Shown: positions 44,792 through 55,112 of the stretch, piece by piece
How positions within the stretch are numbered: the stretch's first letter is position 1
Layout of the letters: each line of letters opens with the position of its first letter
DNA from: an uncultured Paracoccaceae bacterium
Lineage (GTDB): Bacteria > Pseudomonadota > Alphaproteobacteria > Rhodobacterales > Rhodobacteraceae
Length of the DNA stretch: 64,000 nucleotides
Direction of reading: 5' to 3'
NCBI GenBank assembly: GCA_947502145.1
Contig: CANMYO010000002.1
Span: 372,001 to 436,000, forward strand
Notes under the pieces: generated by a model
Seen by the model: the letters and a program-made list of their open reading frames with translations, nothing else
What the model was told of the DNA's origin: nothing
The model's database searches: none
Translations under genes and position numbers: made by a program

Positions 44792-45337
44792 ATGAGATCA
44801 TCCAAGTCGCGATCGCGGGGCAATAAGAACCGCAATAATCGTCCTTCGGGCGGAAATATCATCAACCGGGTTTTTGATAGCTCGGGGCCGGATGGCAAGG
44901 TGCGTGGCACCCCGCAGCAGATCATCGAGAAGTACAACCAGATGCACCGTGATGCGGTGTTGTCAGGCGACCGGGTCGACGCCGAAAACTATGCCCAGCA
45001 CGCAGAGCATTATACCCGCTTGCTTGCCGAAGCGCAGCGTGAGATTGAAGCCAAGCGTGAAGAGCAGGAAGAGCAGAACCGTCAGCGTCAGGCGGAGCGC
45101 GACCGTGAACGCAACGAACGACTGAAGGCGCAGGAAGCGGCGGCAAATGCTGCCCCCGCCGAGGGCGGTGAACAGCCTGACAGCGGATTGGTCGAAACGC
45201 CCGAGGCGCGCGCTGCGGCCCAGCCCGAAGAACAACCAAAGCCGGCCCGCAAACCGCGGCAGCGCAAGCCCCGGCAACCCAAGTCAGACGGGGATGCGCC
45301 ACCTGCGCCCCCAGCACCGCCTGAGGCCGCTGAATAA
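44792..45337 (+). CDS. DUF4167 domain protein
   Basis: A 181-residue basic, low-complexity protein. The N-terminal ~75 residues are the conserved DUF4167 part (RGTPQQIIEKYNQMHRDAVLSGDRVDAENYAQHAEHYTRLL). The middle is a highly charged helix rich in E, R and Q, and the tail is Pro/Lys-rich with repeated RKPRQRKPRQPK. Such proteins probably bind RNA or the ribosome, but no function is established. The ATG at 44792 matches the family start. A strong terminator follows 6 nt after the stop. Confidence 0.8.
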   Translation: MRSSKSRSRGNKNRNNRPSGGNIINRVFDSSGPDGKVRGTPQQIIEKYNQMHRDAVLSGDRVDAENYAQHAEHYTRLLAEAQREIEAKREEQEEQNRQRQAERDRERNERLKAQEAAANAAPAEGGEQPDSGLVETPEARAAAQPEEQPKPARKPRQRKPRQPKSDGDAPPAPPAPPEAAE

Positions 45338-45343
45338 ACAATG

Positions 45344-45369
45344 AACCCTCCGGTTTCGGAGGGTTTTTT
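45344..45369 (+). terminator. Intrinsic terminator after the DUF4167 gene
   Basis: 9-bp stem AACCCTCCG / CGGAGGGTT, 4-nt loop, then a run of T. It closes the prfA-prmC-DUF4167 region. Confidence 0.9.
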
Positions 45370-45509
45370 GTTTCGCGCACCACAAGCGCCAGCCAGCGCT
45401 TCGCCAAGGTTTGCGCATTGTCTATTTGTCAGGTTGCGCGAGGGCAGCGCGCCGGGTAGGCGGTTGGCGAACGCTTGGTTCAAGGGGGAAAATGGCGCAT
45501 TCATTAACG

Positions 45510-45538
45510 TTGACAGTAAATTAACTGTTGAGTGGAAT
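45510..45538 (+). promoter_or_regulatory. Probable sigma-70 promoter of the methyltransferase gene
   Basis: TTGACA (45510-45515), 17 nt, then TGGAAT (45533-45538), 29 nt before the ATG at 45568. The -35 is perfect; the -10 matches 4 of 6. It sits in an AT-richer patch after the upstream terminator. Confidence 0.45.
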
Positions 45539-45567
45539 GACCGTGTAAAGAGTTACTGGAGTACAAG

Positions 45568-46191
45568 ATGCCGAGCGATCCCGCTACGTTTTGGGATAAG
45601 ATAGCGCGCCAATATGCCGCGCAACCTATCGCCGATCAGGCCAGCTATGCCGCGACATTGGAGCGGATCAGGAGTTTTCTGCGCAAAGACAGCCATGTGC
45701 TGGAATTGGGCGGCGGAACGGGCCAGACTGCGCTCAAGCTGGCGCAATACGTGGGTCGATATCGGTGCACTGATGCCTCGCCCGAGATGATCAAGATCGC
45801 GACGGAAAACGCGTCCCAGTCCTGCGCCAAGAACGTGACATTTGGCGTGGCAGAAATCACCGATCACGATTTACCGCATGATCTGGATGTCGTTCTTGCG
45901 CTGAACCTTTTGCATCTGGTGCCCGATATCATGCCCGCGTTGGAAAACGTCTGTGCGTGCATGCGTCCGGGCGGTTTCTTCATTTCAAAGTCCGCAACAT
46001 TTTCCGGGCCTGGCAAACTGATGTGGTTGCCGATCCGGATCATGCAGGGTTTGGGTAAAGCGCCTTACGTCAACCTGTTCTCGAGCAATGAGCTGGAACG
46101 GATGCTGCGGTCAACCGGATTTGACATTGTCAGCTGTGACATGCTGCCTTCGGGCAGTCGCAATTGCATGATCGTTGCCAAAAAACGCTAA
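45568..46191 (+). CDS. Class I SAM-dependent methyltransferase
   Basis: A 207-residue methyltransferase with motif [17 protein letters not shown] (about 44-59), the acidic motif [14 protein letters not shown], and [15 protein letters not shown]. It resembles ubiquinone/phospholipid-type methyltransferases, but no substrate can be assigned. A hydrophobic stretch ([15 protein letters not shown]) near residue 155 suggests a lipid-like substrate (inference). It converges with rsmA and overlaps its stop by 4 nt. Confidence 0.83.
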   Translation: MPSDPATFWDKIARQYAAQPIADQASYAATLERIRSFLRKDSHVLELGGGTGQTALKLAQYVGRYRCTDASPEMIKIATENASQSCAKNVTFGVAEITDHDLPHDLDVVLALNLLHLVPDIMPALENVCACMRPGGFFISKSATFSGPGKLMWLPIRIMQGLGKAPYVNLFSSNELERMLRSTGFDIVSCDMLPSGSRNCMIVAKKR

Positions 46192-47021
46192 CTGTCCAGG
46201 CTGCGGGCGAGGGCGCAGAATGCTTCCAACCCAACCTGTTCGGCTCGCTCGGTCGGTTTGATCCCCGCTGCGATCAGGTGATCTTCGATCATCGGGCTGA
46301 CGGACTTCAGTGCCGAGCGCAACATTTTGCGGCGTTGGTTGAAGGCAGCTGCCACAACCCTGTTCAAAGTCCCCGGATCGGCAGGAAAGCGGGGTGCGGG
46401 CAGCGCCTTGAGATGCACCACGGCACTGCTGACCTTGGGGGCAGGGCTAAACGCCTCGGGCGGGAGGTCAAGCACGATGCGGGGCTCACTGCGCCACTGC
46501 GCCAACAGCGCAAGGCGACCATATGCCTTGGACCCTGGTGCGGCTGTGATGCGCTGTGCGACCTCGCGTTGAAACATCAATGTCAGGCTGGACCATTGCG
46601 GCGGCCAGACGGCGGGTGTCAGCCAGCGCACCAATAATTCCGTCCCGACGTTGTAAGGCAGGTTCGCGGCGATCTTGTAAGGCGGCGTCAGATGTGCGCT
46701 GACATCAACCTCAAGCGCGTCGCCATTGATGATCGCAAGGCGGTTGGGGTAACGGCTGGCAATCTGTTCAAGGGCGGGCAGACACCGCGGATCTTTTTCA
46801 ATGGCCAGGACGCGTCGTGCATTTTCGGCCAGTAACCCCCGGGTGAGACCGCCGGGGCCCGGGCCGATTTCGAGCACGTCAGTCTCTGTCAGATCCCCGG
46901 CCAGTCGCGCAATCTTGGCGGTCAGATTGAGGTCGAGTAGAAAGTTTTGACCCAGCGCCTTTTTCGCAGCGATTCCGTGGGTCTCGATCACTTCGCGAAG
47001 GGGGGGCAGATCGTCGATCAT
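46188..47021 (-). CDS. rsmA: 16S rRNA (A1518/A1519) dimethyltransferase
   Basis: A 277-residue KsgA. The N-terminal [19 protein letters not shown], motif [17 protein letters not shown], and the catalytic [11 protein letters not shown] (NLPY) are intact; [12 protein letters not shown] near the end is typical. It dimethylates two adenines of helix 45 late in 30S assembly. The start overlaps the pdxA stop by 4 nt; last gene of the lptF-lptG-lptD-surA-pdxA-rsmA operon. Confidence 0.96.
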   Translation of the reverse strand: MIDDLPPLREVIETHGIAAKKALGQNFLLDLNLTAKIARLAGDLTETDVLEIGPGPGGLTRGLLAENARRVLAIEKDPRCLPALEQIASRYPNRLAIINGDALEVDVSAHLTPPYKIAANLPYNVGTELLVRWLTPAVWPPQWSSLTLMFQREVAQRITAAPGSKAYGRLALLAQWRSEPRIVLDLPPEAFSPAPKVSSAVVHLKALPAPRFPADPGTLNRVVAAAFNQRRKMLRSALKSVSPMIEDHLIAAGIKPTERAEQVGLEAFCALARSLDS

Positions 47022-47980
47022 GACGCCCCACGCTTGCTTGCCATGTCAGCAGCCATCCTGATCGCGGCTATCATCGACGCAGGGTCAGCCTGGCCGGTGC
47101 CTGCAATGTCAAAGGCCGTGCCATGGTCGGGCGATGTACGGATGAAGGGCAAGCCAAGAGTCACGTTAACGCCGCCGGAAAAGTCCAGTGTCTTGATCGG
47201 GATCAGCGCCTGATCGTGGTACATACATAGCGCCGCGTCATAGGTTTCACGCGCGGCCGGATGGAACATTGTGTCGGCAGAGTGAGGGCCGGAAATTGCC
47301 ATACCCTTGTCGCGCAATGCGTTGACGACGGGGCGGATCATCTCAATTTCTTCGTTGCCCATTTGTCCGTCTTCGCCTGCATGGGGATTAAGCCCCGCCA
47401 CGGCAATTTTCGGGTTTGCAATGCCGAAGTCGCGGCGCAGGGCGGCATGGGTGATCAATGCAGTGTCGGTCAGCAGGCTTGCGGTCAGCTGTTGCGGCAC
47501 AGCGGAAAGAGGGATGTGGATGGTTGCGGGCACGACCCGCAGAACGTCACAGGCAAGCATCATGACAACCGGCACGCCACCAGCGAGGGCAGAGAGATAT
47601 TCGGTATGGCCGGGGTAGGCAAAGCCAGCACCTTCGATCAGCGCGGCCTTGTGAATGGGCGCGGTGCAGATGGCGCTGGCCTGACCGGACATGACGAGAT
47701 CGACGCCATGGGCGATTGCGTCGATGACCGGCTGGGCATGTCGTGGATCGGGTTTGCCGGGCTGGCGCGGGCTGCCGAAGTCGCGGGGGATGACTGCAAG
47801 TTTTCCGGCAGGCAATGCATTCAAATCCGCGACGGGCTGCCAATCTGTTCCGGCTGGTAGATGCGCAGGATCACCGATCCAGACCAGCGGTATGTCCGCG
47901 CCGATGGCTTTCCAGGCCGCGCACGCGATTTCAGGTCCGATCCCTGCCGGTTCGCCACAGCTAAGAACGACGGGCTTCAT
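47018..47980 (-). CDS. pdxA: 4-hydroxythreonine-4-phosphate dehydrogenase
   Basis: A 320-residue enzyme of pyridoxal phosphate biosynthesis. Family motifs: [36 protein letters not shown] (metal/substrate His), [29 protein letters not shown] and [21 protein letters not shown]. It starts 1 nt into the surA stop region (shared base), a common coupling of surA-pdxA. Confidence 0.96.
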   Translation of the reverse strand: MKPVVLSCGEPAGIGPEIACAAWKAIGADIPLVWIGDPAHLPAGTDWQPVADLNALPAGKLAVIPRDFGSPRQPGKPDPRHAQPVIDAIAHGVDLVMSGQASAICTAPIHKAALIEGAGFAYPGHTEYLSALAGGVPVVMMLACDVLRVVPATIHIPLSAVPQQLTASLLTDTALITHAALRRDFGIANPKIAVAGLNPHAGEDGQMGNEEIEMIRPVVNALRDKGMAISGPHSADTMFHPAARETYDAALCMYHDQALIPIKTLDFSGGVNVTLGLPFIRTSPDHGTAFDIAGTGQADPASMIAAIRMAADMASKRGAS

Positions 47981-49182
47981 TACTGACGGATTGTCGCTGA
48001 GGCACGCAGGTCTTCCAAAAGAGCATCAGCGAAACCGCTTAGCTGCTGACTGCGCAAGCGATTGCGTACTGCATCGCGGTCTGCGCCAGCGGCGGTGTCA
48101 GACAGGCTGCGTTCACAAAGCATCAGGAACACAACATTGTCTCCGCGTGTCACATTATAGCTGACCTCACCACGGTCCAGCCGCGCCAGTTCAATCGCGA
48201 TATCCTGAGGAATTTCCGAGGGCGCGCGGGTTTCGCGGGCCAGAACATCCGTGGGCAAGCCGCGGGCGGCGCCATAGAGGTCATCGCAGGTGTCGACATT
48301 GGCTTCCAACTGCTGTGCCGCCGCCAATCCTGCGGAAGTCCCGGCACCGGGCAGGAAGAATGTGGCGTATTCAATTGACGCCGGGGCGGGCAGGGGTTTT
48401 GCGACTTCGCGCAGGCCGCGCATCTGAAACAGGGCGACGCCATTGGGAATCTGGATCGGCGCTGTCACCTCGCCGGGGGCAAGGCCAAGGATCAGCCCCT
48501 GAAGCTGCGGTGGGTAGTTGGTAATTGGCAACCAGCCAAGACGCCCACCGTTGTTGCGTGACGGTAGCGCGGAAAACTGGCGCGCGGCATCTGAAAATAC
48601 CGCCTGAGACGTTGTCTGCGCGATTTGACGCGCGCGTGCGGTCGCCTGTGCGGCCTGTGGGGGTGGGGCGGGAATGATGATTTCCGACAAGAGCACTTCG
48701 ATACCGTCTGCGCCCCGCCCGGCCTGACCGATGGCGCGGTCGATGTCGGCCTCTGTCACGTTGACCTGGCTGTCAAATCGGGAACGGACAAAATCCCGCC
48801 AGCTGACGCCAACACGAACAAACTCCTCAAGCGTTTCAAAAGAGACGCCGTTCTGTCCCAGAACAGTTCTGAATTGGTCGCTTGTCAGATTTGCTCGGGC
48901 GGCGAATGCATCAACTTCGGTGGCCAGCGCTTCGTCGGTGATGCTAAGGCCGATGCGGTCAAATGCGATCTGCTTAAGGCGATCATCAATCAACTGCTCG
49001 CGGGCGACTTCGTTCAGGTCGCCGGGGGTGCGAAACAGCTCTAGCAGTTTGATGCGCTGGTCGAGCTCAAATCCTGTAATGGCCTTGTTGTCGACCATGA
49101 TCACGGGCGAAAAGTTCTGCGCCTCGGCAATCGAGGTCGACAGGGCCAGAAAGGCGGTTGTTAGCAGTGTCGCAAGGCGCAT
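47980..49182 (-). CDS. surA: Periplasmic chaperone / peptidyl-prolyl isomerase SurA
   Basis: A 400-residue protein: signal peptide ending SIAEAQN, a SurA N-terminal helical domain (ITGFELDQRIKLLELFRTPG, AREQLIDDRLKQIAFDR), and one parvulin-like region around RQFSALPSRNNGGRLGWLPIT and LILGLAPGEVTAPIQIPNGVAL. It should escort outer-membrane proteins, including LptD encoded directly upstream, to BAM. Fits the classic lptD-surA-pdxA-rsmA order. Confidence 0.92.
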   Translation of the reverse strand: MRLATLLTTAFLALSTSIAEAQNFSPVIMVDNKAITGFELDQRIKLLELFRTPGDLNEVAREQLIDDRLKQIAFDRIGLSITDEALATEVDAFAARANLTSDQFRTVLGQNGVSFETLEEFVRVGVSWRDFVRSRFDSQVNVTEADIDRAIGQAGRGADGIEVLLSEIIIPAPPPQAAQATARARQIAQTTSQAVFSDAARQFSALPSRNNGGRLGWLPITNYPPQLQGLILGLAPGEVTAPIQIPNGVALFQMRGLREVAKPLPAPASIEYATFFLPGAGTSAGLAAAQQLEANVDTCDDLYGAARGLPTDVLARETRAPSEIPQDIAIELARLDRGEVSYNVTRGDNVVFLMLCERSLSDTAAGADRDAVRNRLRSQQLSGFADALLEDLRASATIRQ

Positions 49183-49205
49183 GGGTCGTCCTTTGGATCG
49201 TCAAA

Positions 49206-51299
49206 TCATTCGTTGCAACGGGCTGATGGCCGTCCAGTGCTGCCCGCGGTCGAAAATCCCGCAAGTGACACCGAGAGACCGTAGTCCGTCGATGGTTCCA
49301 CAGTAGTGGAAGACGTATAGCGGCGCGAGGCCGAAAGTTCGACAGTCACGCATTCGTTGCGCCATTCCAGGCCTATGCCAGCCCGTGCCGGTGCGTCGGC
49401 AATAACATCATAGCGGGTGTCAAAGCCAACCCGCCAGGCAGGCGACAACCGCACCGCGCCATCAAGTGACCATTCGGACACCGTGTTGCTGCGGCCAACG
49501 TCGGCATCGGCAATCTGATAGATGTAGGCAGCGTTGAGGTTAAGCGTGTCGGTTTCCCACCCTGCGATGGCTTGTGTCAGCGTTGGAGTCAGATCTTCGG
49601 ACAAGAGACTGCGCGCCTCCAGTCGCAGGCCTTCGGCCAGCTGGATTTGACCTGCAAGCAACCAGTCGGACCCGCGATCCCGCTGGCCGGATGTAACAGT
49701 AAAGTCGGGATTGCCGATGTCACGATAGATCCGGCCCGCTGTCAGGGATGCCGCAGTGCCACGGCGGCCGTTGCGGGTGTAGCGCAGACCCACGGCGCCC
49801 CGGAGCCCGGTTTCGAGCCGGTCGTCACCGGGAAAGCGCGACAGGGACAACAGGTTGCCTGGGCCAAATTCCGGGCGGGTGCTGTCTTCGTTGGGCGGCA
49901 GGTCGCCGTAGGCGTCCGACCAGGCGAGCGAGACCAGCGGTTCAATCAGATGATTGGCATTGCGGGTGGATTTCACAAGCGGAAAGCGGAATGTCGCGGC
50001 AAGGCTGGGGATATAGCGCTGGCCGGTGCTGCCAAAGGCGACGGCGTCGTTGATGTCATACCAATCACTGCGCAGGGCCGCGGTTGCGGTGCTGGCAAGG
50101 CCAAAATCGCTGATCCAGGTACGATCCCACTGCGCCGTTGCCCCAACGCGCGTAACGTCGCGCCCTTCATCCCCGACGGCGCTGCCATAACGGACAATTG
50201 CATCGCCGCTCAGACCAAAACTCAATGTGCCGCCCGCAAGCGCAAGTCGACGCGTGTAGGCGATGTCCGCGACAATGGGGGGCAGGGTGCGGTTTTCCTC
50301 ATCATCGCGGAGGGTCTGGTAATAGGTGAAACTGGCGTCAAAAAGCGCATTTTCATCTACCCGCGTCAGGGAGATCGCGGAATCGAGTCTGTCTTTTTCG
50401 GAATAACCATAATCCAGCAAATAGGCATCATCGCTTGCTGCCTCGACATCAAAGCGCAGCTTGTATGCACCGTTGAGATCAAATGCGCCTTCGGCAAAGA
50501 CATAACCGCGAGCGTCCGGTTGCAAAGTGTCATCGCTGAGCGCGAGATTGAGGGACAGATCGCCCCTTAGAAAGGCCTGTCTGTAACGCGCTTCAAGCGT
50601 GCGGGTGCTGTTGGAGATATAGGGTGTCAGCAAAAGGTCTCGATGATTACCCAGAGTGACGAAATAGGGGAGCTTCAGCCCCGTCCCAAGCTGCGTGTTG
50701 TTGCGCAGGCGTGGCACCAGTAGCCCGGTCGCGCGGTCCACGGTGGGATCGGGCAAGCGTACGCGCGGCAGCCAGATCAGCGGCACCCCGGCAAGCCGGA
50801 ATTGTGCGTTGGTGAAGTAAAGCTGCCCGGCGTCTTCGTCATGCACGATGCGTTCTGCCCGGATTTCCCAAAGCGGCGGCTTGTCGCCACAGATCGCGCA
50901 GGACGTCACCGCTGTCTTGTAGAGTTGACTAAAACGCCCGTCGGCACGGTCAATTTGATTGGCCGCGAGTTGCAATTGCTGGTTCAGGACCAGGCGCGCG
51001 CTCTGCAGCATTCCATTTTCAAGGCGAGGATCGAGGGTCGCGCGTTCGGCCGTCAGGATCGAACCGTCGCGGCCCTGTATGAAGATCGGGCCTGAAATGA
51101 TCAGTCGGTCCGAGGGGCGGTCATAGATTATCTGGGCGGCGGAAAGGCGCGTCCCGTCATGGAACACCTCGATATTGCCCTGCGCGATCAACCGCGTGTC
51201 GCCTTCGACCGAGATGTTGTCAGCCACAAGTGTCGCGGCCTGTTGCGCCTGCGCAGCCAATGGGAACAGCAGGCAAAAGAAGAGGACGAGACACCGCAT
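49206..51299 (-). CDS. lptD: LPS-assembly protein LptD
   Basis: A 697-residue outer-membrane beta-barrel that inserts LPS into the outer leaflet. A signal peptide (LFFCLLFPLAAQAQQ) is followed by an OstA/LptA-like periplasmic domain (about residues 20-150, DNISVEGDTRLIAQGNIEVFH) and a long barrel with alternating aromatic strands. Cysteines are few: a CAIC pair near residue 136 and a C-terminal pair (C671-region, C-terminal CNE), the potential disulfides. The ATG overlaps the lptG stop (TGATG). Confidence 0.93.
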   Translation of the reverse strand: MRCLVLFFCLLFPLAAQAQQAATLVADNISVEGDTRLIAQGNIEVFHDGTRLSAAQIIYDRPSDRLIISGPIFIQGRDGSILTAERATLDPRLENGMLQSARLVLNQQLQLAANQIDRADGRFSQLYKTAVTSCAICGDKPPLWEIRAERIVHDEDAGQLYFTNAQFRLAGVPLIWLPRVRLPDPTVDRATGLLVPRLRNNTQLGTGLKLPYFVTLGNHRDLLLTPYISNSTRTLEARYRQAFLRGDLSLNLALSDDTLQPDARGYVFAEGAFDLNGAYKLRFDVEAASDDAYLLDYGYSEKDRLDSAISLTRVDENALFDASFTYYQTLRDDEENRTLPPIVADIAYTRRLALAGGTLSFGLSGDAIVRYGSAVGDEGRDVTRVGATAQWDRTWISDFGLASTATAALRSDWYDINDAVAFGSTGQRYIPSLAATFRFPLVKSTRNANHLIEPLVSLAWSDAYGDLPPNEDSTRPEFGPGNLLSLSRFPGDDRLETGLRGAVGLRYTRNGRRGTAASLTAGRIYRDIGNPDFTVTSGQRDRGSDWLLAGQIQLAEGLRLEARSLLSEDLTPTLTQAIAGWETDTLNLNAAYIYQIADADVGRSNTVSEWSLDGAVRLSPAWRVGFDTRYDVIADAPARAGIGLEWRNECVTVELSASRRYTSSTTVEPSTDYGLSVSLAGFSTAGSTGRPSARCNE

Positions 51300-52393
51300 C
51301 AGCCGTCCTCTCGGTGGAGAAGCATGCCCATGGCCAAACCGATCGCGACAAGCGGTGGTGTCCAGGCCGCCAGGAAGGCGGGCACCTGCCCATTTTCACC
51401 AAGGATTTGCGCAAAGTTCCGCAAAAAGTAGAGCGCGAAACTGAGAAGCACAGCGAGAAGGACAGCCAGCCCGGTGCGTCCACCACGTTGGTGGCGCAGG
51501 GTGAAGCTGGCCCCGATCATGACCATGGCGACAAGAAACGCGGGCAGCGCGATCTCCATCTGGAACCAAACGGCGTGGCGGCGTGCGGAAAACCCGGCTG
51601 TCTGCAATCGGTCGATAAAGGCCGGCAGATCCCAGACAGAAATTGATGCGGGCGTTCCAAAGCTGTCGCGGATCTGATCCGGGGTCAGATTGGAGGGGAT
51701 TTCCAACGTATCGGCGTTTGTCGCAAGCGCCTCGGCGGTGATGTCACGCGCAAGGGGCCAGCGTTTGGCATCCGTCAGCGTCCAGGCCCCATTTTCCAGC
51801 GCAGCGGTGGCCGCGTCGATTCGTTCGACCGGGCCGCCATCGTGGGTGAACTTGATAAAGGACACGTCCTGCAAAGCGGTGCCGGACAGGTTTGCACTGC
51901 TGGCACGGATCACTGTTTGCCCGTCGTCGTTACCCTGCCGCAACCAAAGACCGGTTTCGCCCAAAGACAGGATCGGGCTTTGCCCTTGCAATAGGTTGCT
52001 GCGGATTTCGAACTGTCGCGAGGTCGCAGCGACAATCGGATTGAACACGGCGACCGCCAGGATGCCAATTATCAGCGCCATTGTCAGGGGCGGCACCAGT
52101 GCCCGTAGGGCGGAGCGACCGGCAGCACGGGTCACGACCATTTCGGAGCTGCGCGAAAGCCCGAGAAACAGAGCAATCGTCGCGATAATCATGATCAGCG
52201 GAAGAATGGTGTAGACTGCCGCAGGCACATTCAGCAGCGCAAGACGAAAAATCTGGCCAAATGTTGCATCCTCGCCGGAGAAGCGGCGCAGGTTATCGAC
52301 GAGGCCGACAAAGCCAACAATCAGAAGAAAGATGAAAAACACGCCACCGAAAATGGTCAGAAAGCGCCGCGCAAAATAGCGATCAAGGATCAT
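51299..52393 (-). CDS. lptG: LPS export ABC transporter permease LptG
   Basis: A 364-residue YjgP/YjgQ-family permease: N-terminal DRYFARRFLTIFGGVFFIFLLIVGF, then TM segments near 60-125, a periplasmic jellyroll domain (about 130-265), and C-terminal helices (MEIALPAFLVAMVMIGASFTLR, LAVLLSFALYFLR). With LptF and LptB it pulls LPS from the inner membrane. ATG 52393 overlaps the lptF stop. Confidence 0.93.
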   Translation of the reverse strand: MILDRYFARRFLTIFGGVFFIFLLIVGFVGLVDNLRRFSGEDATFGQIFRLALLNVPAAVYTILPLIMIIATIALFLGLSRSSEMVVTRAAGRSALRALVPPLTMALIIGILAVAVFNPIVAATSRQFEIRSNLLQGQSPILSLGETGLWLRQGNDDGQTVIRASSANLSGTALQDVSFIKFTHDGGPVERIDAATAALENGAWTLTDAKRWPLARDITAEALATNADTLEIPSNLTPDQIRDSFGTPASISVWDLPAFIDRLQTAGFSARRHAVWFQMEIALPAFLVAMVMIGASFTLRHQRGGRTGLAVLLAVLLSFALYFLRNFAQILGENGQVPAFLAAWTPPLVAIGLAMGMLLHREDG

Positions 52394-53517
52394 GGGGTCA
52401 CCCCGCGACGTCTGCGACGTAACAGCCCAGGCCGCGCGGCGATGAACAAGAGCATCCATACCATCGCGGCACCAGAGACCACGGCAAGATAGCTGGCGAA
52501 CCAAAGCGTGGGGTCATTGCGGGCGATGTTAAGGCCGGTGGTTTCCAGCGCCTTGATCACAATAATCAGGAAGATCGCGCCAACAATTTGCCGCCAGACG
52601 CCAAACCGGCTGTATCCGCCCACCATCAGGGCCGCAAAACCAAGCAGCGCAGCAACCGTGCCAAGCAAGGACTGGCTGAACCGGTCGTGACCCTCGGCGA
52701 TCAATTGGGCCGCCGTGCGCCCGGTTTCCTGTTCCAACGAGGGGGTTGGGCGCAAAAGGTCATGCGTTGCCAGTTCGCGCGAGGATCGTCCCGGACTTGT
52801 GTCATTGATCATCAGCGCACCGATATTATAGGCGAAATCGGAAAATGACGTGGTGAAGAGGCGCCCGGTCTGCGTTTGCAGCGTTTGCGCAAGCCCGTCG
52901 ATCATCACCAGCTGCACGTCGTCAACGGTGCTGACCAGATATGCTTCGGCGGCGGTGTAGGTGACATGGGTGACGTCGCTGCGTAGGTCAGACAAAAACA
53001 CGTCTTGAAGCGCCCCTGCGGGCGTGATGTCGCGAATATAGACGGTGACGCCGGGTGCGGGCTCAAGAAACTGGCCCTCGGTCAACAGGCGTGCGGTGAT
53101 GTTCTGGGCTATCTCCGCCTTGCGCAGGTTGAGTTGCCCGGTTGAGAGCGGCACAAGCAAATGCATCAGGACCGACATCAGCATCGCAACGATCAGGCCG
53201 AAGTAAAGCACTGGCCGCGCCAAACGCCAGGGAGAAAAGCCCGTCGCCTGCACCACGACCATTTCGCTTTCCGTGGTCATGCGATTGGTCACGTAGACAC
53301 TTGCGGCAAAGGCGGCGAGCGGTAGCGCAAGGCGCACGACACCGGGCAGGGACAGGGCAGTGAATTCCAGAAAGACGCTTGCGGATTGTCCGTCCGCGAT
53401 CAGCTGATCAAACAACCGCACGGCCTGATTGATCCAGTAGACCATCACAAGCACCAGCCCGAAGAAGCCAAAAAGCGTCATCAGCTGCGCCAGCAAATAT
53501 CGGTCAAATCGCGCCAA
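52390..53517 (-). CDS. lptF: LPS export ABC transporter permease LptF
   Basis: A ~375-residue partner of LptG with the same layout: RFDRYLLAQLMTLFGFFGLVLVMVYWINQ at the N-terminus, two more helices, a periplasmic domain, and a C-terminal helix bundle. The family usually begins MxRFDRYLL, so I choose TTG at 53517, with AGGGGA upstream; an ATG at 53592 would add 25 unconserved residues and reach toward pepA. First gene of the six-gene reverse operon. Divergent from pepA. Confidence 0.9.
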   Translation of the reverse strand: MARFDRYLLAQLMTLFGFFGLVLVMVYWINQAVRLFDQLIADGQSASVFLEFTALSLPGVVRLALPLAAFAASVYVTNRMTTESEMVVVQATGFSPWRLARPVLYFGLIVAMLMSVLMHLLVPLSTGQLNLRKAEIAQNITARLLTEGQFLEPAPGVTVYIRDITPAGALQDVFLSDLRSDVTHVTYTAAEAYLVSTVDDVQLVMIDGLAQTLQTQTGRLFTTSFSDFAYNIGALMINDTSPGRSSRELATHDLLRPTPSLEQETGRTAAQLIAEGHDRFSQSLLGTVAALLGFAALMVGGYSRFGVWRQIVGAIFLIIVIKALETTGLNIARNDPTLWFASYLAVVSGAAMVWMLLFIAARPGLLRRRRRGVTP

Positions 53518-53645
53518 GCCTGTGATCCCCTGCGGGTCGTTTTGCTGCAAACTACCCCATGCGCGGGCCGGACCCAACTGCATTCTGGTCATTTCGGCGA
53601 GGGGCAGCTACCTATGACGAAATCTCCTCAGAACAGGCTGCCCAT

Positions 53646-55112
53646 ATGACCCAGATCGCTGACATCCGTTTCACTGCCGTTGACCTTGATGCCATTGCGG
53701 AAACCGAAGGGCTGGTTGCAATTTTCGTCAACGCGGAGGGCAAGCTGGATGCGGGCGCGCGGAAGGTCAACACGCTGACTCGCAAGGCAGTGGCGCGGCT
53801 GGCGGACAGCGACAGATTTGCCAAGGCAAAAGACGGTGATGTGCAGCGGCTGAATTATCCAAATGGCCTGGCGGCCGATGCTGTGCTGGTGGTGAAAAGC
53901 CCCAAGCGCCCGGATCAGGCAACGGCGCGTCGCGCCGGAGCCCAGTTAGCAAAGGCGCAGGGTGACAATCCGCTTTTGATAGTCGCCGGGACGCTGCCAC
54001 GATCCGAAGAGGTGGCAATGGGCTTGGCACTGCGCGGATATAATTTTGATGATCACAAGTCCGAGGCGGGCCGCGATGCCGCAGCGGCGACCTTTATGGT
54101 GTCAAAACCCGCCGAGACCCAGGCTGCCGCTGCTGATGGTTTCGCGATTGCCGAAGGCGTCTTTTTCACGCGCGATCTGACCAACGAACCCGCCAATGTG
54201 CTGACCACGGTTGAGTTCGCAAATCGGCTGGATGAATTGTCCGCGCTGGGGCTCGAGGTGGAGATCCTCGAAGAAGACAAGCTGGAAGAGCTTGGGATGG
54301 CATCGCTGCTTTGCGTTGGCCAAGGTTCTGACAGCCCTTCAAAAGTTGTTGTGATGCAGTGGAATGGTGGCGGTAAAGAGGCCCCTTTCGCGCTGGTCGG
54401 CAAGGGTGTCGTCTTTGATACCGGCGGGATCAGCCTGAAGCCGGCAGCGGGCATGGAAGACATGACCATGGACATGGGCGGAGCAGGCGTTGTTGCGGGC
54501 GTGATGAAATCGCTGGCGCTGCGGAAGGCGAAGGCCAACGTTGTCGGCCTGGTCGGCCTGGTCGAAAACATGCCCTCGGGCAATGCGACGCGCCCCGGTG
54601 ATGTTGTGACGGCGATGTCGGGGACGACAATCGAAGTTATCAACACAGACGCTGAAGGCCGTCTCGTGCTGGCCGATGTGCTTTGGTATGCGCAAGATCG
54701 GTTTAAGCCGCGGGGGATGATCAATTTGGCGACGCTGACAGGTGCGATTATCATTGGGCTGGGCCATGAAAACGCGGGTGTCTTCAGCAATTCCGATGAC
54801 CTGTCCGGTGCATTCCTGAAGGCGGCAGAGACTGAGGGCGAAGGCGCATGGCGCATGCCGATGGGGCCGGGTTATGACAAGTTGATCAAGAGCAACATTG
54901 CTGACATCAAGAACACCGGTGGACGGCCGGCTGGGTCAATCACGGCGGCTCAGTTTCTGGGACGGTTCGTGAAAGATGACATGCCGTGGTGCCATCTGGA
55001 CATCGCAGGGGTGGCCAGCGTCAAGGCGGAAACCGCTTTTGCCCCACGTGGTGCGACAGGCTGGGGTGTCATGGCGCTGAACCGTCTGATTTCAGACCGT
55101 TATGAGGGTTAA
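53646..55112 (+). CDS. pepA: Leucyl aminopeptidase
   Basis: A 488-residue M17 cytosol aminopeptidase. The catalytic domain shows VGKGVVFDTGGISLKPAAGMEDMTMDMGGAG and the signature NTDAEGRLVLADVL with the metal ligands. The N-terminal ~170 residues are the less conserved hexamer domain. E. coli PepA also acts as a DNA-binding protein in recombination and regulation. Start ATG 53646, set by family length. holC starts (GTG) right after the stop. Confidence 0.95.
   Translation: MTQIADIRFTAVDLDAIAETEGLVAIFVNAEGKLDAGARKVNTLTRKAVARLADSDRFAKAKDGDVQRLNYPNGLAADAVLVVKSPKRPDQATARRAGAQLAKAQGDNPLLIVAGTLPRSEEVAMGLALRGYNFDDHKSEAGRDAAAATFMVSKPAETQAAAADGFAIAEGVFFTRDLTNEPANVLTTVEFANRLDELSALGLEVEILEEDKLEELGMASLLCVGQGSDSPSKVVVMQWNGGGKEAPFALVGKGVVFDTGGISLKPAAGMEDMTMDMGGAGVVAGVMKSLALRKAKANVVGLVGLVENMPSGNATRPGDVVTAMSGTTIEVINTDAEGRLVLADVLWYAQDRFKPRGMINLATLTGAIIIGLGHENAGVFSNSDDLSGAFLKAAETEGEGAWRMPMGPGYDKLIKSNIADIKNTGGRPAGSITAAQFLGRFVKDDMPWCHLDIAGVASVKAETAFAPRGATGWGVMALNRLISDRYEG

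Noticed and set aside
44647-44937. Reverse ORF opposite the DUF4167 start
   Set aside because: It is antisense to a recognised gene, with Arg/Leu/Ser-rich shadow composition and no ribosome binding site.
45341-45604. Forward ORF of 87 codons after the DUF4167 gene
   Set aside because: It runs straight through a strong terminator and a likely promoter, and its peptide has no protein-like pattern.
53518-53592. N-terminal extension of LptF to the ATG at 53592
   Set aside because: The extra 25 residues are not typical of the family, which begins at RFDRYLL; a TTG start with AGGGGA upstream fits better.
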